This document shows, piece by piece, positions 17,633 to 26,900 of a DNA stretch of 64,000 nucleotides; positions within the stretch are counted from its first letter, which is position 1, and the number at the start of each line of letters is the position of its first letter. Under the pieces are notes generated by a model. It was given only the letters and a program-made list of their open reading frames with translations. It was not told the DNA's origin and did not search any database. The stretch is from positions 372,001 through 436,000 of the forward strand of contig JBBROM010000001.1 of NCBI GenBank assembly GCA_038229415.1, given 5' to 3'. Both the position numbers and the translations under genes were made by a program. Source of the stretch: JANXUR01 sp038229415. GTDB taxonomy: Bacteria; Acidobacteriota; Terriglobia; Terriglobales; Acidobacteriaceae.

Positions 17633-17820
17633 TAGGGTTGCCTCCGCGCTGCGGTTCGCACGTAATGCCCCGCTGAAAGTATGGACGGCACCCAGATTCC
17701 GACGAAGATTCCAGCCATGCGATCGGGAGCGGTGATTCCGATGCCGAACCAGAGAGAGATCGAAAATAAGAACGACAAAAATGCCGCCGCGAAAATCAGC
17801 CAATCTGCTTTCGTGAACAT
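17632..17820 (-). CDS. Small membrane protein with two spans
   Basis: 62 aa from ATG 17820, preceded on the minus strand by GGAGGGG at good spacing; the frame is open upstream without such a site. Two hydrophobic segments are visible: ADWLIFAAAFLSFLFSISLW, then APDRMAGIFVGIWVPSIL with HYVRTAARR at the end. It lies downstream of two DoxX-like genes on the same strand and is coupled to the 38-aa protein by TAATG. Function unknown; it may be an accessory to the DoxX-like proteins. Confidence 0.7.
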   Translation of the reverse strand: MFTKADWLIFAAAFLSFLFSISLWFGIGITAPDRMAGIFVGIWVPSILSAGHYVRTAARRQP

Positions 17821-17866
17821 CGGTTGCCCCTCCATGCGCGAACGAACTCTATCAACATTCGCCTTA

Positions 17867-18205
17867 TCACTTCCATGATACAAGGAAGATGCCCACATTC
17901 ATGACGAACAAGACGAACGCCGGAAGCGACTGAACCCATCCGTCTCCGATCCTGACCCGTACGCCAAGCGCGCCCAACATCAAGATCGACAATCCGAGGG
18001 AAGAAACGCGCAAGGCGGGCGCGTAACGCAGGCCAACCAGCAAGCCGATGCCAGCCAGAACCTCGGTGAGCCCGATCACCTTGCGGAATTTCGCAAAGCC
18101 ATATCGGCTGAACTCGAGTTCCATTGACTTCATACTCAGGCACAGGATTCCGTAAACCAGGAATGACACGCCCGAGATGACTACGGCTGCCTGCAAGAAA
18201 ATCAA
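17867..18205 (-). CDS. DoxX-like membrane protein (second copy)
   Basis: 112 aa. It probably starts at TTG 18205, which overlaps the TGA of the upstream DoxX-like gene (TTGA), indicating translational coupling; no better start lies near. Four hydrophobic segments and the central FRKVIGLTEVLAGIGLLVGL match the DoxX-like family pattern (conserved G-x-x-E in the second span). These proteins are poorly understood membrane partners in redox and thiol metabolism. The tandem arrangement suggests a heterodimer. Confidence 0.75.
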   Translation of the reverse strand: MIFLQAAVVISGVSFLVYGILCLSMKSMELEFSRYGFAKFRKVIGLTEVLAGIGLLVGLRYAPALRVSSLGLSILMLGALGVRVRIGDGWVQSLPAFVLFVMNVGIFLVSWK

Positions 18206-18552
18206 TTTGGGATGATTCCTGAACGTACGCCAGCCACGAAGAGAGAGAGAATCAAGAGGGCGAGCGAGGGAAGGAATTTGATAACCCGGTGCTTCGCTGT
18301 AAGGTGGGCGATCTGCGCACAAACCATCAAAGCTGCCATGAGCAACGCAGGAACCAGCACTAGCGACGGGAACCATATACCCGCAACGAGCAGCGTGGAT
18401 AGGGCAATCTTGGTAGCTCCCACCAGATTTCGGATAAGGTCCGGGAGGCCGTACTCCTTGAATTCCGCGATGACGACATCAAGTCGCACAATCCAGACAA
18501 ACGCAATTGAGAGCGCAATAATTACCTGAGCAGCGTTAGCCAACTCATTCAT
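18202..18552 (-). CDS. DoxX-like membrane protein (first copy)
   Basis: 116 aa from ATG 18552 with GGAGG six nt upstream on the minus strand. Four hydrophobic spans are visible; DLIRNLVGATKIALSTLLVAG in the second quarter resembles the DoxX-like core. It overlaps the next DoxX-like gene by four nt. Its promoter region (18553-18690) carries an inverted repeat resembling a TetR-family operator, so regulation by a repressor encoded elsewhere is plausible. Confidence 0.75.
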   Translation of the reverse strand: MNELANAAQVIIALSIAFVWIVRLDVVIAEFKEYGLPDLIRNLVGATKIALSTLLVAGIWFPSLVLVPALLMAALMVCAQIAHLTAKHRVIKFLPSLALLILSLFVAGVRSGIIPN

Positions 18553-18602
18553 CGTGTGCCTCCGAGGTGCTAAACGATCTGCGCTGATTGTATCGCTGCG
18601 GC

Positions 18603-18637
18603 GTTCGCAAGAGCAACGCGAACTACCGGTCGGTAGT
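18603..18637. promoter_or_regulatory. Candidate TetR-type operator upstream of the DoxX-like genes
   Basis: A perfect inverted repeat ACTACCG-GT-CGGTAGT occupies 18622-18637, resembling operators of TetR/AcrR repressors (ACCGGTCGGT core). A second inverted repeat GTTCGC (18603-18608)/GCGAAC (18618-18623) overlaps its left side. The sites lie 51-85 nt before the minus-strand gene at 18552. No TetR gene is present in the island. Confidence 0.5.
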
Positions 18638-18689
18638 GGTCGAGCCGTGATCTGGAGGCCCCACCACGAAACGCAAGAATCGCCGCTGG

Positions 18690-18720
18690 TGTAGGTTCGA
18701 TTCCTACCGCGCTCACCAAA
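18690..18720 (+). repeat. attR-like duplicate of the tRNA-Lys 3' end
   Basis: 31 nt identical to 14996-15026. Upstream of it no anticodon or D arm can be folded, so this is a partial tRNA copy and not a second gene. It marks the right boundary of the island. Confidence 0.85.
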
Positions 18721-18783
18721 TCATGAGTGTGTCAGCACGTCGGAATACTGCTCGCTAATCCCCTTTATTTATACTGAAGGTTC

Positions 18784-21447
18784 ATGCCTCTCACCCCCAG
18801 TGCGCGACTCGGACCTTATGAAATTCTCTCCTCGCTGGGCGAGGGCGGGATGGGGCAGGTGTACCGTGCCCGTGACACGCGGCTGGATCGCGATGTTGCT
18901 ATCAAGATTCTGCAACAGCACATTTCCGCGAAACCAGAAATTCTGGAACGCTTTGAGCGCGAGGCGCGGGCGATTTCGTCGTTGAACCATCCCCGGATTT
19001 GCACGCTGTTCGACATTGGCGACCACGAAGGCATGAACTTTCTGGTGATGGAGTGCTTGGAAGGCGAGTCGCTGGCGGAGCGTTTACGGCGAGGCGCGCT
19101 GCAGTTGAAGGACGTGCTGCGCATTGGCATGGAGATCAGCGAAGGGCTGGAGGTGGCGCATCGGGCGGGGATCGTCCATCGCGACCTAAAGCCGGCGAAT
19201 GTGATGCTCACCAAGACGGGTGCCAAGTTGATGGACTTCGGTCTAGCGAAGGGCGCGGCGGCGGGGCAAACATCTGCTGCGAGTGCGCCCCTGCTGTCCG
19301 CGGTGGCGACGAGCCTGGACGCGAGTCCGCTATCTCCGCTGACGAAAGATGGCGCGCTGATGGGGACGATCGAATACATGTCTCCCGAGCAGATTGAAGG
19401 CAAGCCAGCCGACGCACGGTCGGACATTTTCGCGCTGGGCGGCGTGCTGTATGAGATGGTCACTGGCAAGCGTCCGTTTGAGGGCAAGAGCCAGGTCAGT
19501 GTGGCCAGCGCGATTCTGGAAAAGGATCCCCCGCCGATTTCGGCATCGCAGCCGCTGACGCCGTCTGCATTCGAGCATGTGGTGAACACTTGCCTGGCGA
19601 AGAGTCCAGAAGAGCGTTATCGGTCGGCGCATGATGTTGGCCTGGAGTTGCATTGGATCGCGACGGACAAGAGTTCGAGCGCTGTTGTGGTGCCGAAAGT
19701 TTCAATCTGGCGCAGGCATCTTGGTTGGGGAGTTGCAGCGGCGTTGGCGCTGGGGCTGTTGGCCGCGTTGCTTGTACATCGCGCTGTTCCAGCTGCGCGG
19801 GCGATTCGCGCGGTGATCAATCCGCCAGAGAAGACTTCGTTTCTGTTGACCGGCGACTCGGCGGGGCCACCGGTGCTGTCGCCAGATGGTTCGTCGCTTG
19901 CGTTCACCGCTAAGGGGTCGGACAGCAAGCAGATGATCTGGGTGCGCGACATGAATTCGCTTGACGCACATCCGGTTTCGGACACCGAGGACGCGATCTT
20001 TCCGTTCTGGTCGCCGGACGGGCACGCGCTGGGATTTTTTGCCGACAGCAAGCTGAAAACGATTGACCTGCGGGGCGGAGCAGCGACGGTGCTGGCGAAT
20101 GCCAACTTCGGGCGCGGAGGTACCTGGGGCGCGGGTGGAGTCATCGTATTCTCGCCAGACATTCAGGTGCCGTTGATGCAGGTGCCGGTACTCGGGGGCA
20201 CACCGGTTCCAGTGACCCAGAAGGACACGACACAGCACACCTCGCATCGCTGGCCGCAGTTTTTGCCGGACGGCAAGCATTTTCTGTATGTGGCGGTGAA
20301 TCATAATCCCGCCAAGGCAGCCAGCGATGAAGTCTATTACGCCTCGCTGGATGGCAAGGAGAATCGGGCGGTGCTGCATTCGGAGTCGAATGCGATCTAT
20401 GCCAACGGATATCTCTTGTTCGCGCGCAGCGACGTTTTGATGGCACAAGCGTTTGACGCGTCGAGCGGAACCCTGCGTGGGGAGCCGCAGATCGTGGCGC
20501 ATGGCGTGATGAACGACTTCAGCACCTGGCACCTGGATGCATCCGCCGCAGCGGATGGGTTGCTGGTTTTTGCCAGCGGCGGCAAGGCCAACTTGCAACT
20601 GGTGTGGAGCGACCTGGGCGGAAAGATAACTGGAGTTGTGGCGGAGAAGATTCCCAGTCTGCTGAGCATGAGGCTCTCCCTCCAAGGCGACCGGGTGGCC
20701 ATGGAGATTGACACCGGGGTGGACGACATCTGGGTACAGGATATTGCTCGAGGAGTGAAAACCCGACTTACTTTTGGGCCGGTTTCCAATAGATTTCCGG
20801 TTTGGTCGCCGGATGGAAAGTGGATCGCGTACGCAGCGCAGCACAGTGCGAACCGGTATGCGCTTTGCCGCAAGCTGGCGGATGGCAGTGGTGCGGAAGA
20901 GGAGCTAGCGACCTCTGAAGCGGTGCCGCTACCCACCGATTGGTCGCGGGATGGGAAGCAGCTGTTCTATGCCAACGCTTTAGAGGGCGGCAAATTTGAC
21001 CTGTGGGTGTTGCCACTGGAAGGCGAACGCAAGCCGCGGCGACTTTTGCAAGACGCCGCCTACGCCACGCTTTCTGGCAATGGACGCTGGCTTGCCTTTG
21101 TATCGAAAGAGTCCGGAACGCAGGAAGTGTATGTGCAAGGCTACGGCGGCGCGCAGGGCCGCTGGCAGGTTACGGTGAAGGGTGGGTCGCAGCCGGTCTG
21201 GAGCAAGGACGGAACCAAGTTATTTTTTGCCGACGCCACCTACAACGTGTTTTCAGTGCCGGTGAAGGAGAGTGCTGGCGGACTGCAATTCGGAGCCCCC
21301 GGGCCGGTGATTAGTAACCTCTCGGCACCATCCGTGCTTTACGACGTTTCTCCCGATGGCAAGAAGATTTTGTTTGACCGGGTGGAGCAGCAGGTAGGGC
21401 AGTCGGTGACGGTGATGACGAACTTTGCGGCAGGGCTGAAGAAGTAG
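18784..21447 (+). CDS. Ser/Thr protein kinase with C-terminal TolB/PD40-like propeller
   Basis: 887 aa. The N-terminal PknB-type kinase (about 10-270) has every key element: glycine loop LGEGGMGQVY (18-27), catalytic Lys in DVAIKIL (K41), VHRDLKPANV (Asp 134), DFGLAK (Asp 151) and the activation-end GTIEYMSPEQ. A single transmembrane span lies at about 312-332 (GWGVAAALALGLLAALLV). The extracytoplasmic part is a six-bladed-propeller type built from repeats such as SPDGSSLAF, WSPDGHALGF and WSPDGKWIAY. The arrangement is common in Acidobacteriota: a membrane receptor kinase whose propeller senses an unknown ligand. ATG 18784 has GAAGG four nt upstream. It begins just outside the island's right repeat. 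Confidence 0.93.
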   Translation: MPLTPSARLGPYEILSSLGEGGMGQVYRARDTRLDRDVAIKILQQHISAKPEILERFEREARAISSLNHPRICTLFDIGDHEGMNFLVMECLEGESLAERLRRGALQLKDVLRIGMEISEGLEVAHRAGIVHRDLKPANVMLTKTGAKLMDFGLAKGAAAGQTSAASAPLLSAVATSLDASPLSPLTKDGALMGTIEYMSPEQIEGKPADARSDIFALGGVLYEMVTGKRPFEGKSQVSVASAILEKDPPPISASQPLTPSAFEHVVNTCLAKSPEERYRSAHDVGLELHWIATDKSSSAVVVPKVSIWRRHLGWGVAAALALGLLAALLVHRAVPAARAIRAVINPPEKTSFLLTGDSAGPPVLSPDGSSLAFTAKGSDSKQMIWVRDMNSLDAHPVSDTEDAIFPFWSPDGHALGFFADSKLKTIDLRGGAATVLANANFGRGGTWGAGGVIVFSPDIQVPLMQVPVLGGTPVPVTQKDTTQHTSHRWPQFLPDGKHFLYVAVNHNPAKAASDEVYYASLDGKENRAVLHSESNAIYANGYLLFARSDVLMAQAFDASSGTLRGEPQIVAHGVMNDFSTWHLDASAAADGLLVFASGGKANLQLVWSDLGGKITGVVAEKIPSLLSMRLSLQGDRVAMEIDTGVDDIWVQDIARGVKTRLTFGPVSNRFPVWSPDGKWIAYAAQHSANRYALCRKLADGSGAEEELATSEAVPLPTDWSRDGKQLFYANALEGGKFDLWVLPLEGERKPRRLLQDAAYATLSGNGRWLAFVSKESGTQEVYVQGYGGAQGRWQVTVKGGSQPVWSKDGTKLFFADATYNVFSVPVKESAGGLQFGAPGPVISNLSAPSVLYDVSPDGKKILFDRVEQQVGQSVTVMTNFAAGLKK

Positions 21448-21496
21448 GCAGGCATCCTTGCGGGGCGCTGGATATTCGTTAGGTGCTTGGATCAGC

Positions 21497-21847
21497 CTAG
21501 CCCACGACTGCGCCATGTGTTGTGGGATCTGTATTCGCTTTCGGTTTACGCGCGGAAAAGCCAGTCCACATACCCCACGCGATCAAACATACCGCAAATA
21601 GAACCATCACGACTCCCGTAAATTGCATAGCAATCGCTTGTGTGGCGTTTGACGGTTCGAAAAGAGGGATAGGCCCTTGGCGATTCAGGTGCAGGTATTG
21701 CGCAAGCTGCCCCAGAAGCATCCACAGTCCCAGAAGGATTCTCCCCCAGCCAAATCGAAATCGCTTGACCCTATCCGGAGCGATCATTCGCAAGCCAGCG
21801 AAAATCAAATAGATTGAAACGGACGTAAACATTGCAAGCGCAGCCAT
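21497..21847 (-). CDS. Hypothetical membrane protein
   Basis: 116 aa with about three hydrophobic spans (AMFTSVSIYLIFAGLRMI, WGRILLGLWMLLGQLAQYL, FTGVVMVLFAVCLIAWGMW) and a polar C-terminus. It starts at ATG 21847, nine nt after the stop of a 46-aa membrane protein, so the two probably form an operon. No family recognised. It is convergent with the kinase gene, 49 nt apart. Confidence 0.65.
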   Translation of the reverse strand: MAALAMFTSVSIYLIFAGLRMIAPDRVKRFRFGWGRILLGLWMLLGQLAQYLHLNRQGPIPLFEPSNATQAIAMQFTGVVMVLFAVCLIAWGMWTGFSARKPKANTDPTTHGAVVG

Positions 21848-21856
21848 TCTGGCTAG

Positions 21857-21997
21857 TTACGACCCAATTTGGTCAATCGTCCACAGATCAGCAAGCTGGC
21901 CGGACGCCACCCGAAGTAGAAGCGGCAGTGCGAAGCCGCAACCCAGTAGAATCACAAAACCGCCCCATACCTGCTTGATTCGACGCTTCATATCCAT
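21857..21997 (-). CDS. Small membrane protein
   Basis: 46 aa from ATG 21997, with AGGAA five nt upstream. It has a basic N-terminus (MDMKRRIKQVWGG) followed by one hydrophobic span (FVILLGCGFALPLLLRVASG) and a short polar tail. It immediately precedes the 116-aa membrane protein. The ribosome site, hydrophobic profile and operon position support it despite its size; function unknown. Confidence 0.55.
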   Translation of the reverse strand: MDMKRRIKQVWGGFVILLGCGFALPLLLRVASGQLADLWTIDQIGS

Positions 21998-22142
21998 GCG
22001 AGTTCCTATGGTAGACAAGAGGAAGCATACCCAACAACTGGCTAGGTAGCAAGGTGGATTCTTGTGGGTAGCATATGGGTGGAAACATCACTGTATAGTC
22101 GCTACAAGGGTTCAGGTAGGTCAAACGGAAGGAGAAATCCAC

Positions 22143-22634
22143 ATGAAGAAATTGGCCAATGCATTGGTGATGAGCATCGTTGCGATTTCCGTATCTACGG
22201 CGGTAATGGCCGCACAGAAAGCACCTGCAGTGGTGGGTTAGTTTCTACAGTCGTCATCCACAAAGATGGCAGCGTAACTGACGCTTTCGGGAAGCATCCG
22301 ACCGGGTTTATCAACTACACGGCAGAAGGCAGAATGAGCGTCATCATTACTACGGAAGGGCGCAAGCCGCTTTTGGTGGATGATCGCCTGGTGGCTCCGG
22401 CGACGGAGTGCGCCGACGCTTTCGCAACGATGGTCGCCTATGCCGACCGGTACGAGTTCACGGGCGACAAGACAAGGTTATTCATCACGTGGAAGTCTCG
22501 GCGATGCAGAATCAGGTGGGGACGGACTTTGTGCGTGCCGCGAAGCTCGATGGCAACCGGCTGACATTAAAGACGCCGCCTATCCAGGTGGGTGGCGAGA
22601 AGGCGGCAGCGGAACTGGTGTGCGCCTGCCTTAA
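22143..22634 (+). pseudogene. Lipocalin-like secreted protein gene, decayed by frameshifts
   Basis: ATG 22143 has AGGAG at good spacing and encodes a signal peptide (MKKLANALVMSIVAISVS, then AAQKAPAVVG). It runs into TAG at 22239-22241, where the expected TWKLVS segment is missing. The frame shifts and continues with LVSTVVIHKDGS, FGKHPTGFINYTAEGRMSVI and FATMVAYADRYEF, matching lipocalin-like family proteins of about 160 aa. A 5-bp tandem duplication (GACAA at 22466-22475) shifts the frame again, after which HHVEVSAMQNQVGTDF, RLTLKTPP and QVGGEKAAAELV follow. A final shift leads to TAA at 22632-22634. Three lesions make sequencing error alone unlikely. Confidence 0.75.
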
Positions 22635-22640
22635 CCAGTT

Positions 22641-22814
22641 TTACGCCCCGGGATCTTTCTGCCGAGTGGCTTTCACGCCACTCAAAATGCCTATGCCGAG
22701 TACCACCAGCGCGCCCGCGATGATCCATGGCTGGGGAACGTGTGCGAGAACGGCCGCGTAAATCAGGCCACCGGTGACGATTAATGCTCCTAATACATAA
22801 AGTCCGAAAGACAC
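22641..22814 (-). CDS. Small membrane protein with two spans
   Basis: 57 aa. GTG 22814 is chosen because GGGAGG lies seven nt upstream on the minus strand; an in-frame TTG at 22829 lies before that ribosome site. Two hydrophobic segments (GLYVLGALIVTGGLIYAAVL and PWIIAGALVVLGIGILSGV) flank a short VPQ turn, and the protein ends in KATRQKDPGA. Similar two-span proteins, each with a VPQ.WI loop and a TRQKDP tail, occur in several soil bacteria; function unknown. Confidence 0.65.
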   Translation of the reverse strand: MSFGLYVLGALIVTGGLIYAAVLAHVPQPWIIAGALVVLGIGILSGVKATRQKDPGA

Positions 22815-22971
22815 GAGTAAACCTCCCAATATTCCTGTGCCTGCGCTTAGAGTTCGCTGAGTTCGCTCACGCTTCGCACAAGTGTTATGTCAAATTTTCA
22901 CCTCACCAGCCTAAGCGTTAGGCATGCTTACGTCTGTTCAATAGGGCTCTAGTTTCAGGGCGCTAATTTCT

Positions 22972-23009
22972 TTGGCAGACTTCCTGCAAATTGGCAGACT
23001 TCCTGCAAA
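22972..23009. repeat. Perfect 19-bp tandem duplication
   Basis: TTGGCAGACTTCCTGCAAA occurs twice head-to-tail (22972-22990 and 22991-23009) with no mismatch. It looks like a recent slippage or duplication event in non-coding DNA. Confidence 0.85.
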
Positions 23010-23210
23010 AGTGTGCATTCTTGACCAGACTGGCACCTGGGGATTGTTTAATTTGATCTTATCGGACGCTCAGGCCGACTCAAAGACTGTTACTTGAGGG
23101 CCACACGTCTCCCGATGATGGTGTGAAATCTAGGGATACTCCCGGGGATGCTGGTCATTCCTGGGAGGCCCGTTCTACCCGCGATCTTTGACGAATAGTT
23201 TGATTCATAG

Positions 23211-23246
23211 AAATGCCCCGCCCAGACTCGCTGGCGCGGGGCATTT
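23211..23246 (-). terminator. Strong hairpin terminator
   Basis: AAATGCCCCGC (23211-23221) pairs perfectly with GCGGGGCATTT (23236-23246), with a CCAG/CTGG inner stem. The hairpin sits 38 nt beyond the stop of the minus-strand gene at 23284 and ends in T residues in both directions, so it could stop transcription from either side. Confidence 0.75.
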
Positions 23247-23283
23247 ATTTGCGGTGTGGGTTCCACCTGCGTCTTTCATCCGG

Positions 23284-23748
23284 CTACTGCTTGTCGTACA
23301 CCTGGACGCTGGTCATCTTCTTGCCTGCTGCATTCGTGCCCGACACGGTCAAGGTGCGGCTCTTGCCGTCCCTGGATACGACGATCTTTCCGCTGGAAGT
23401 GATTTTGCTGCCCATTTTGTTTTCGAGCGTCAGCATATGGTCGCTCACCATCTTGTAGGCGCGTGAATCGGCTGTAGGGTCGCCGGTCAGGGGATACTCC
23501 TTGCCGTCGAATTTACCGGTCCATTCTGTTTGCACCGGCTTGCCGTTTCCGCTAAAGCCGTCGGTAGTGACTTTCACCATGTCGCCTGCCGCAGCGTAAA
23601 TCACGGTGGAGTTCTTCGCCATGCCCGCTGGCAGCTTCGACTTAGCCTCGTTCAACTTCCAGGTGCCCATTTGCGGAGCCTGGGCGAAGCTTGCTGCGAG
23701 TCCAACTACACAAAGCGCGAGCGTCAACACGACTGATCTTACTTTCAT
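23284..23748 (-). CDS. Exported hypothetical protein
   Basis: 154 aa. ATG 23748 has AGGAGA six nt upstream and opens a signal peptide (MKVRSVVLTLALCVVGLAAS, cleaved after FAQA); the frame runs on upstream but without start signals. The mature domain starts with MGTWKLNEAKSKLP and is rich in beta strands (VKVTTDGFSGNGK, TEWTGKFDGKEYPLTG, SRTLTVSGTNAAG). Short secreted proteins of this type (GTWKLN.AKSK) are frequent in Acidobacteriota and resemble lipocalin-like folds. Periplasmic; ligand unknown. Monocistronic, followed by the strong hairpin at 23211-23246. Confidence 0.8.
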   Translation of the reverse strand: MKVRSVVLTLALCVVGLAASFAQAPQMGTWKLNEAKSKLPAGMAKNSTVIYAAAGDMVKVTTDGFSGNGKPVQTEWTGKFDGKEYPLTGDPTADSRAYKMVSDHMLTLENKMGSKITSSGKIVVSRDGKSRTLTVSGTNAAGKKMTSVQVYDKQ

Positions 23749-23964
23749 GGTGTCTCCTGTTTCAAAAACGGGGAATGGGACAAACCTGTTGCGGCGCAAG
23801 TCTAGTCCGGTACAAGGGATTCCGCAAGGGAAATGAATTTCCATTAGGCCCTGCACAGAGGGCGGATGTCTCGCACATTCCCGGGAGCAACGGCACGCGC
23901 ATGTTGCGAGCTGGAAGCGTCTCCGCCCGGCCAACGTGCCCATCGTGAAGAGTAGAGTCCGCGC

Positions 23965-26900
23965 CTACTTGATCGTGAAACTTGATCCGGTAGATGTGCC
24001 CCCGCCTGGGGCTTGGTTCGTGACGGTGACTGTCGCGGTTCCGGCGGTGGCGATATCCGCCGCGTTAATCGTGGCCGTAACCCTCGTCTTACTTACGAAA
24101 GTGGTGGTCCGCCCGGATCCGTTCCAGTTCACTTTGGCTCCACTCACGAAGTTGGCACCATTTACCGTCAGTGTGAAGGCCGCCCCGCCATGGGTTGCGT
24201 TGTTCGGCGTCAGGTTGGTAATCGCCGGCACGGGATTGTTGATGCTCAGCGTTTGCGCCCCGGTGGTGCCTCCGCCGGGCGTTGGGCTATTCACTGTAAC
24301 GTTCGCAGTTCCGGCGGTGGCGATGTCCACCGCTGGGACGCTCGCCGTCAGCGACGTGGCGCTCACGAATGTCGTCGCCAGGTTCGCGCCCTTCCATTGG
24401 ACCTTCGAACCCGATACGAAACTCGTTCCCGTCGCCGTCAGCGTGAAGGTTGCGCCACCCGTGGTTGCGGTGTTGGGCGAGATGGACTTCAGGGTCGGCA
24501 CCGGATTGTTGACGGGAAAGTTCGATGCCGCCGAGGTGCCTCCCCCGGGCGACGGGTTCGTCACCGTGACCTTGAATGTGCCCGCAGTCGCGAGGTCCGT
24601 TGCAGTGATGGTCGCGGTCAGCTTCGTGGCGCTCACGAAGGTCGTGGTCCGCGCGGCGCCAGCCCAGTTCACTACCGAGGTGCTGACGTAGTTTGTGCCG
24701 TTCAACGTCAGGGTAATCGCCGCACTGCCCGCGGTTCCGCTGCTGGGTGAAAGGGACGTAATCGTCGGCCTCGGGTTATTGACAGTGAAGTTGACGGCGG
24801 TCGAGGTGCCGCCGCCGGGACTGGGATTGGTGACCGTCACCGGGAACGTGCCCCCATTTGCGATGTCGGCCGCGGTGATGGTCGCCGTGAGCCTGGTGCT
24901 GCTGGAGAAGGTGGTAGTCCGGGCTGAGCCGTTCCAGTTCACGGTCGCGCCGCTTACGAACTTGCTGCCAGTTGCTGTGAGGGTGAAGGCAACCAAGCCC
25001 GCAGTTTTGCTCGTCGGCGATACCGACGTGAGAACGGCAACAGGATTATTGATAGAAAAGCTCAGCGTGTTGGAAGTTCCGCCGCCGGGCGCGGGGTTGG
25101 ACACACTGATGCTTGCTGTACCGGCCGATGCGACGTCGGCGGCGTTAATGGTTGCGGTCAGTTGCGTGGCGCTCACGAAGCTCGTGGTCCGGCCCTGGCC
25201 GTTCCACTGGACACTTGATCCGTTCACAAAGTTCGTGCCGTTTACCGTCAGCGTGAAAGCAGCGCCGCCCGCAGTAGTGCTGGTGGGCGAAAGCGAAGTT
25301 GCAGTAGGAACCAGGTTGTTGACCGTGAAGCTGACGTAGTTGGAGGTTTGCCCGTTCGAGGCGCTAAAGACGGTGACAGACGGCGAGCCTGCGGTGGCAA
25401 CGTCTGCGGCGGGTACGGTTGCGGTAAGTTGTGTGCTGCTAACAAACGAGGACGCCAGGTTCACTCCGTTCCACCGCACTACCGAGCCGGAGTCGAAATT
25501 CGCACCGGTCACCGTCAAGGTGAAGGCGGCGCTTCCTGCCGTCTTGCTTGTGGGCGAAAGGGAAGAGATTGAAATCACCGGTAGCAGAGACGCGATATTC
25601 ATGTCCCACACGCCCCGGCCATGGGTAGCGGCGCGCAAGGTCAAAGTCGCTGGGTGATACGTGAGCCCGACCACGGCTGCAAGTGGCAGTCCGTTCACAA
25701 GTGATGTCCAACTCGTGCCGCCGTTCGTGGTGTAGTACACGCCCGCATCGGTGCCCACAAAGATGTCGCTGGTGAGTTCATTATCAATAGCAATGGAATT
25801 GACGGGCGAGTTAGGAAGGTTGCCACTCGCGTCGGTCCACGTGATGCCTCCATTCAGGGTCTTGAAGACATGGCCCTGAGTGTCGCCGAATCCTGTGAAG
25901 CCCGAGAAGACGACGTACGCGATTTGGGAGTTCGTGGGGTCCACCACGATCTGGTTGATCACGCGCGGAGGCAGACCCGTACTCCGCTTTGTCCAAGTCG
26001 CTGCGGCTCCGGACTTCGCGTTGGTCGTCACCTGCACGAAACTATCTGCCGTCCCCACGTAAACTGTGTTCCCGTCCGTCGGTGCGACGGCCATGGTGGC
26101 AATTACGCCGAAGAAGCTGTCGCCCGTGGTCAGATCCGGCGAAATCGCGGTCCAGGTGCCGGCCGCATTCGTGGTCTGATACATCCGGTCTGTCCCAAAG
26201 TACAGCGTGTTCGAGTTCGAGGGATCCATCGCGAGGGGCGGGATGAAGCTCACCCGGTCGGCCGTGTTTATGCCGCTGATGGCTTGCGTCCAGGTATTGA
26301 CCAAGCCGCTCTGGGTGGATTTCTGGATGTTGATCTCCTGGCAATTCGCGTACATGGTGCTGGGCACCGTGAAGTCAATCGCGGTCCCGCCGCCGTCGCC
26401 GCAAGCATTGGTGTTGTTCCAGCTAAGGCTCCCGGAGTAGGTGAGCGTACCGTTGTCTTGCGTTCCGCCGATAGCGATCGAAGTATTGGTCGGGTGAATC
26501 GATACGCCAAAGTAGAACTGGGTCAGGCCGAGCGTGTTGTTGAGCTGCGTCCACACCGGCGTGGTGTTGGTGATTTGCGTGGTGCTGAACATGCCTCCAT
26601 CGCTGCCGACGTAAACGCTGGTTCCGTCCGGCGTAAAGGTGATGGCGTGGACGTCGCCATGCACCGAGCCATTGTTCTGCGCGGATTGCAGCGTGGTCCA
26701 GGTGGTTCCCCCATCGGTGGAGCGAACCAGCGTGGTGCTGAATGCGCCGCCTGCGAAAATTACGCTGGGATTGGTAGGCTGGATTCCAATGGCATTGTCA
26801 TAGGAGCACTGCGGCGTGCAGTAGTCCGGAGTGCCGGTAAGCTGCGTCCATGTATTCGCGCCGTCTGTGGATTTGTAAAAGCCGATCAGTGAGCCATCGA

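Larger units (their letters stand above)
22815..23283. other. Intergenic region with a tandem duplication and a terminator hairpin
   Basis: 469 nt without a supported gene. It contains a 19-bp tandem repeat (22972-23009) and a strong hairpin (23211-23246). The part 23010-23210 shows no conserved frame or convincing promoter. Confidence 0.5.

Noticed and set aside
17796..18143. 115-codon minus-strand frame overlapping the second DoxX-like gene
   Set aside because: The overlapping frame has the DoxX-like features, the coupled start and hydrophobic spans; this one is charged and unpatterned.
18690..18720. A second tRNA-Lys gene
   Set aside because: Only the T arm and the 3' acceptor strand are present; no D arm, anticodon or 5' acceptor strand can be found upstream, so it is a partial duplicate.
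23968..25585. Regular repeats that might be a CRISPR array
   Set aside because: The units are about 268 bp, in frame and encode TIG domains; there are no short identical repeats with unique spacers.
24013..26892. Several plus-strand frames opposite the BNR/TIG protein
   Set aside because: They mirror the coding repeats of the minus-strand gene and have no independent signals.
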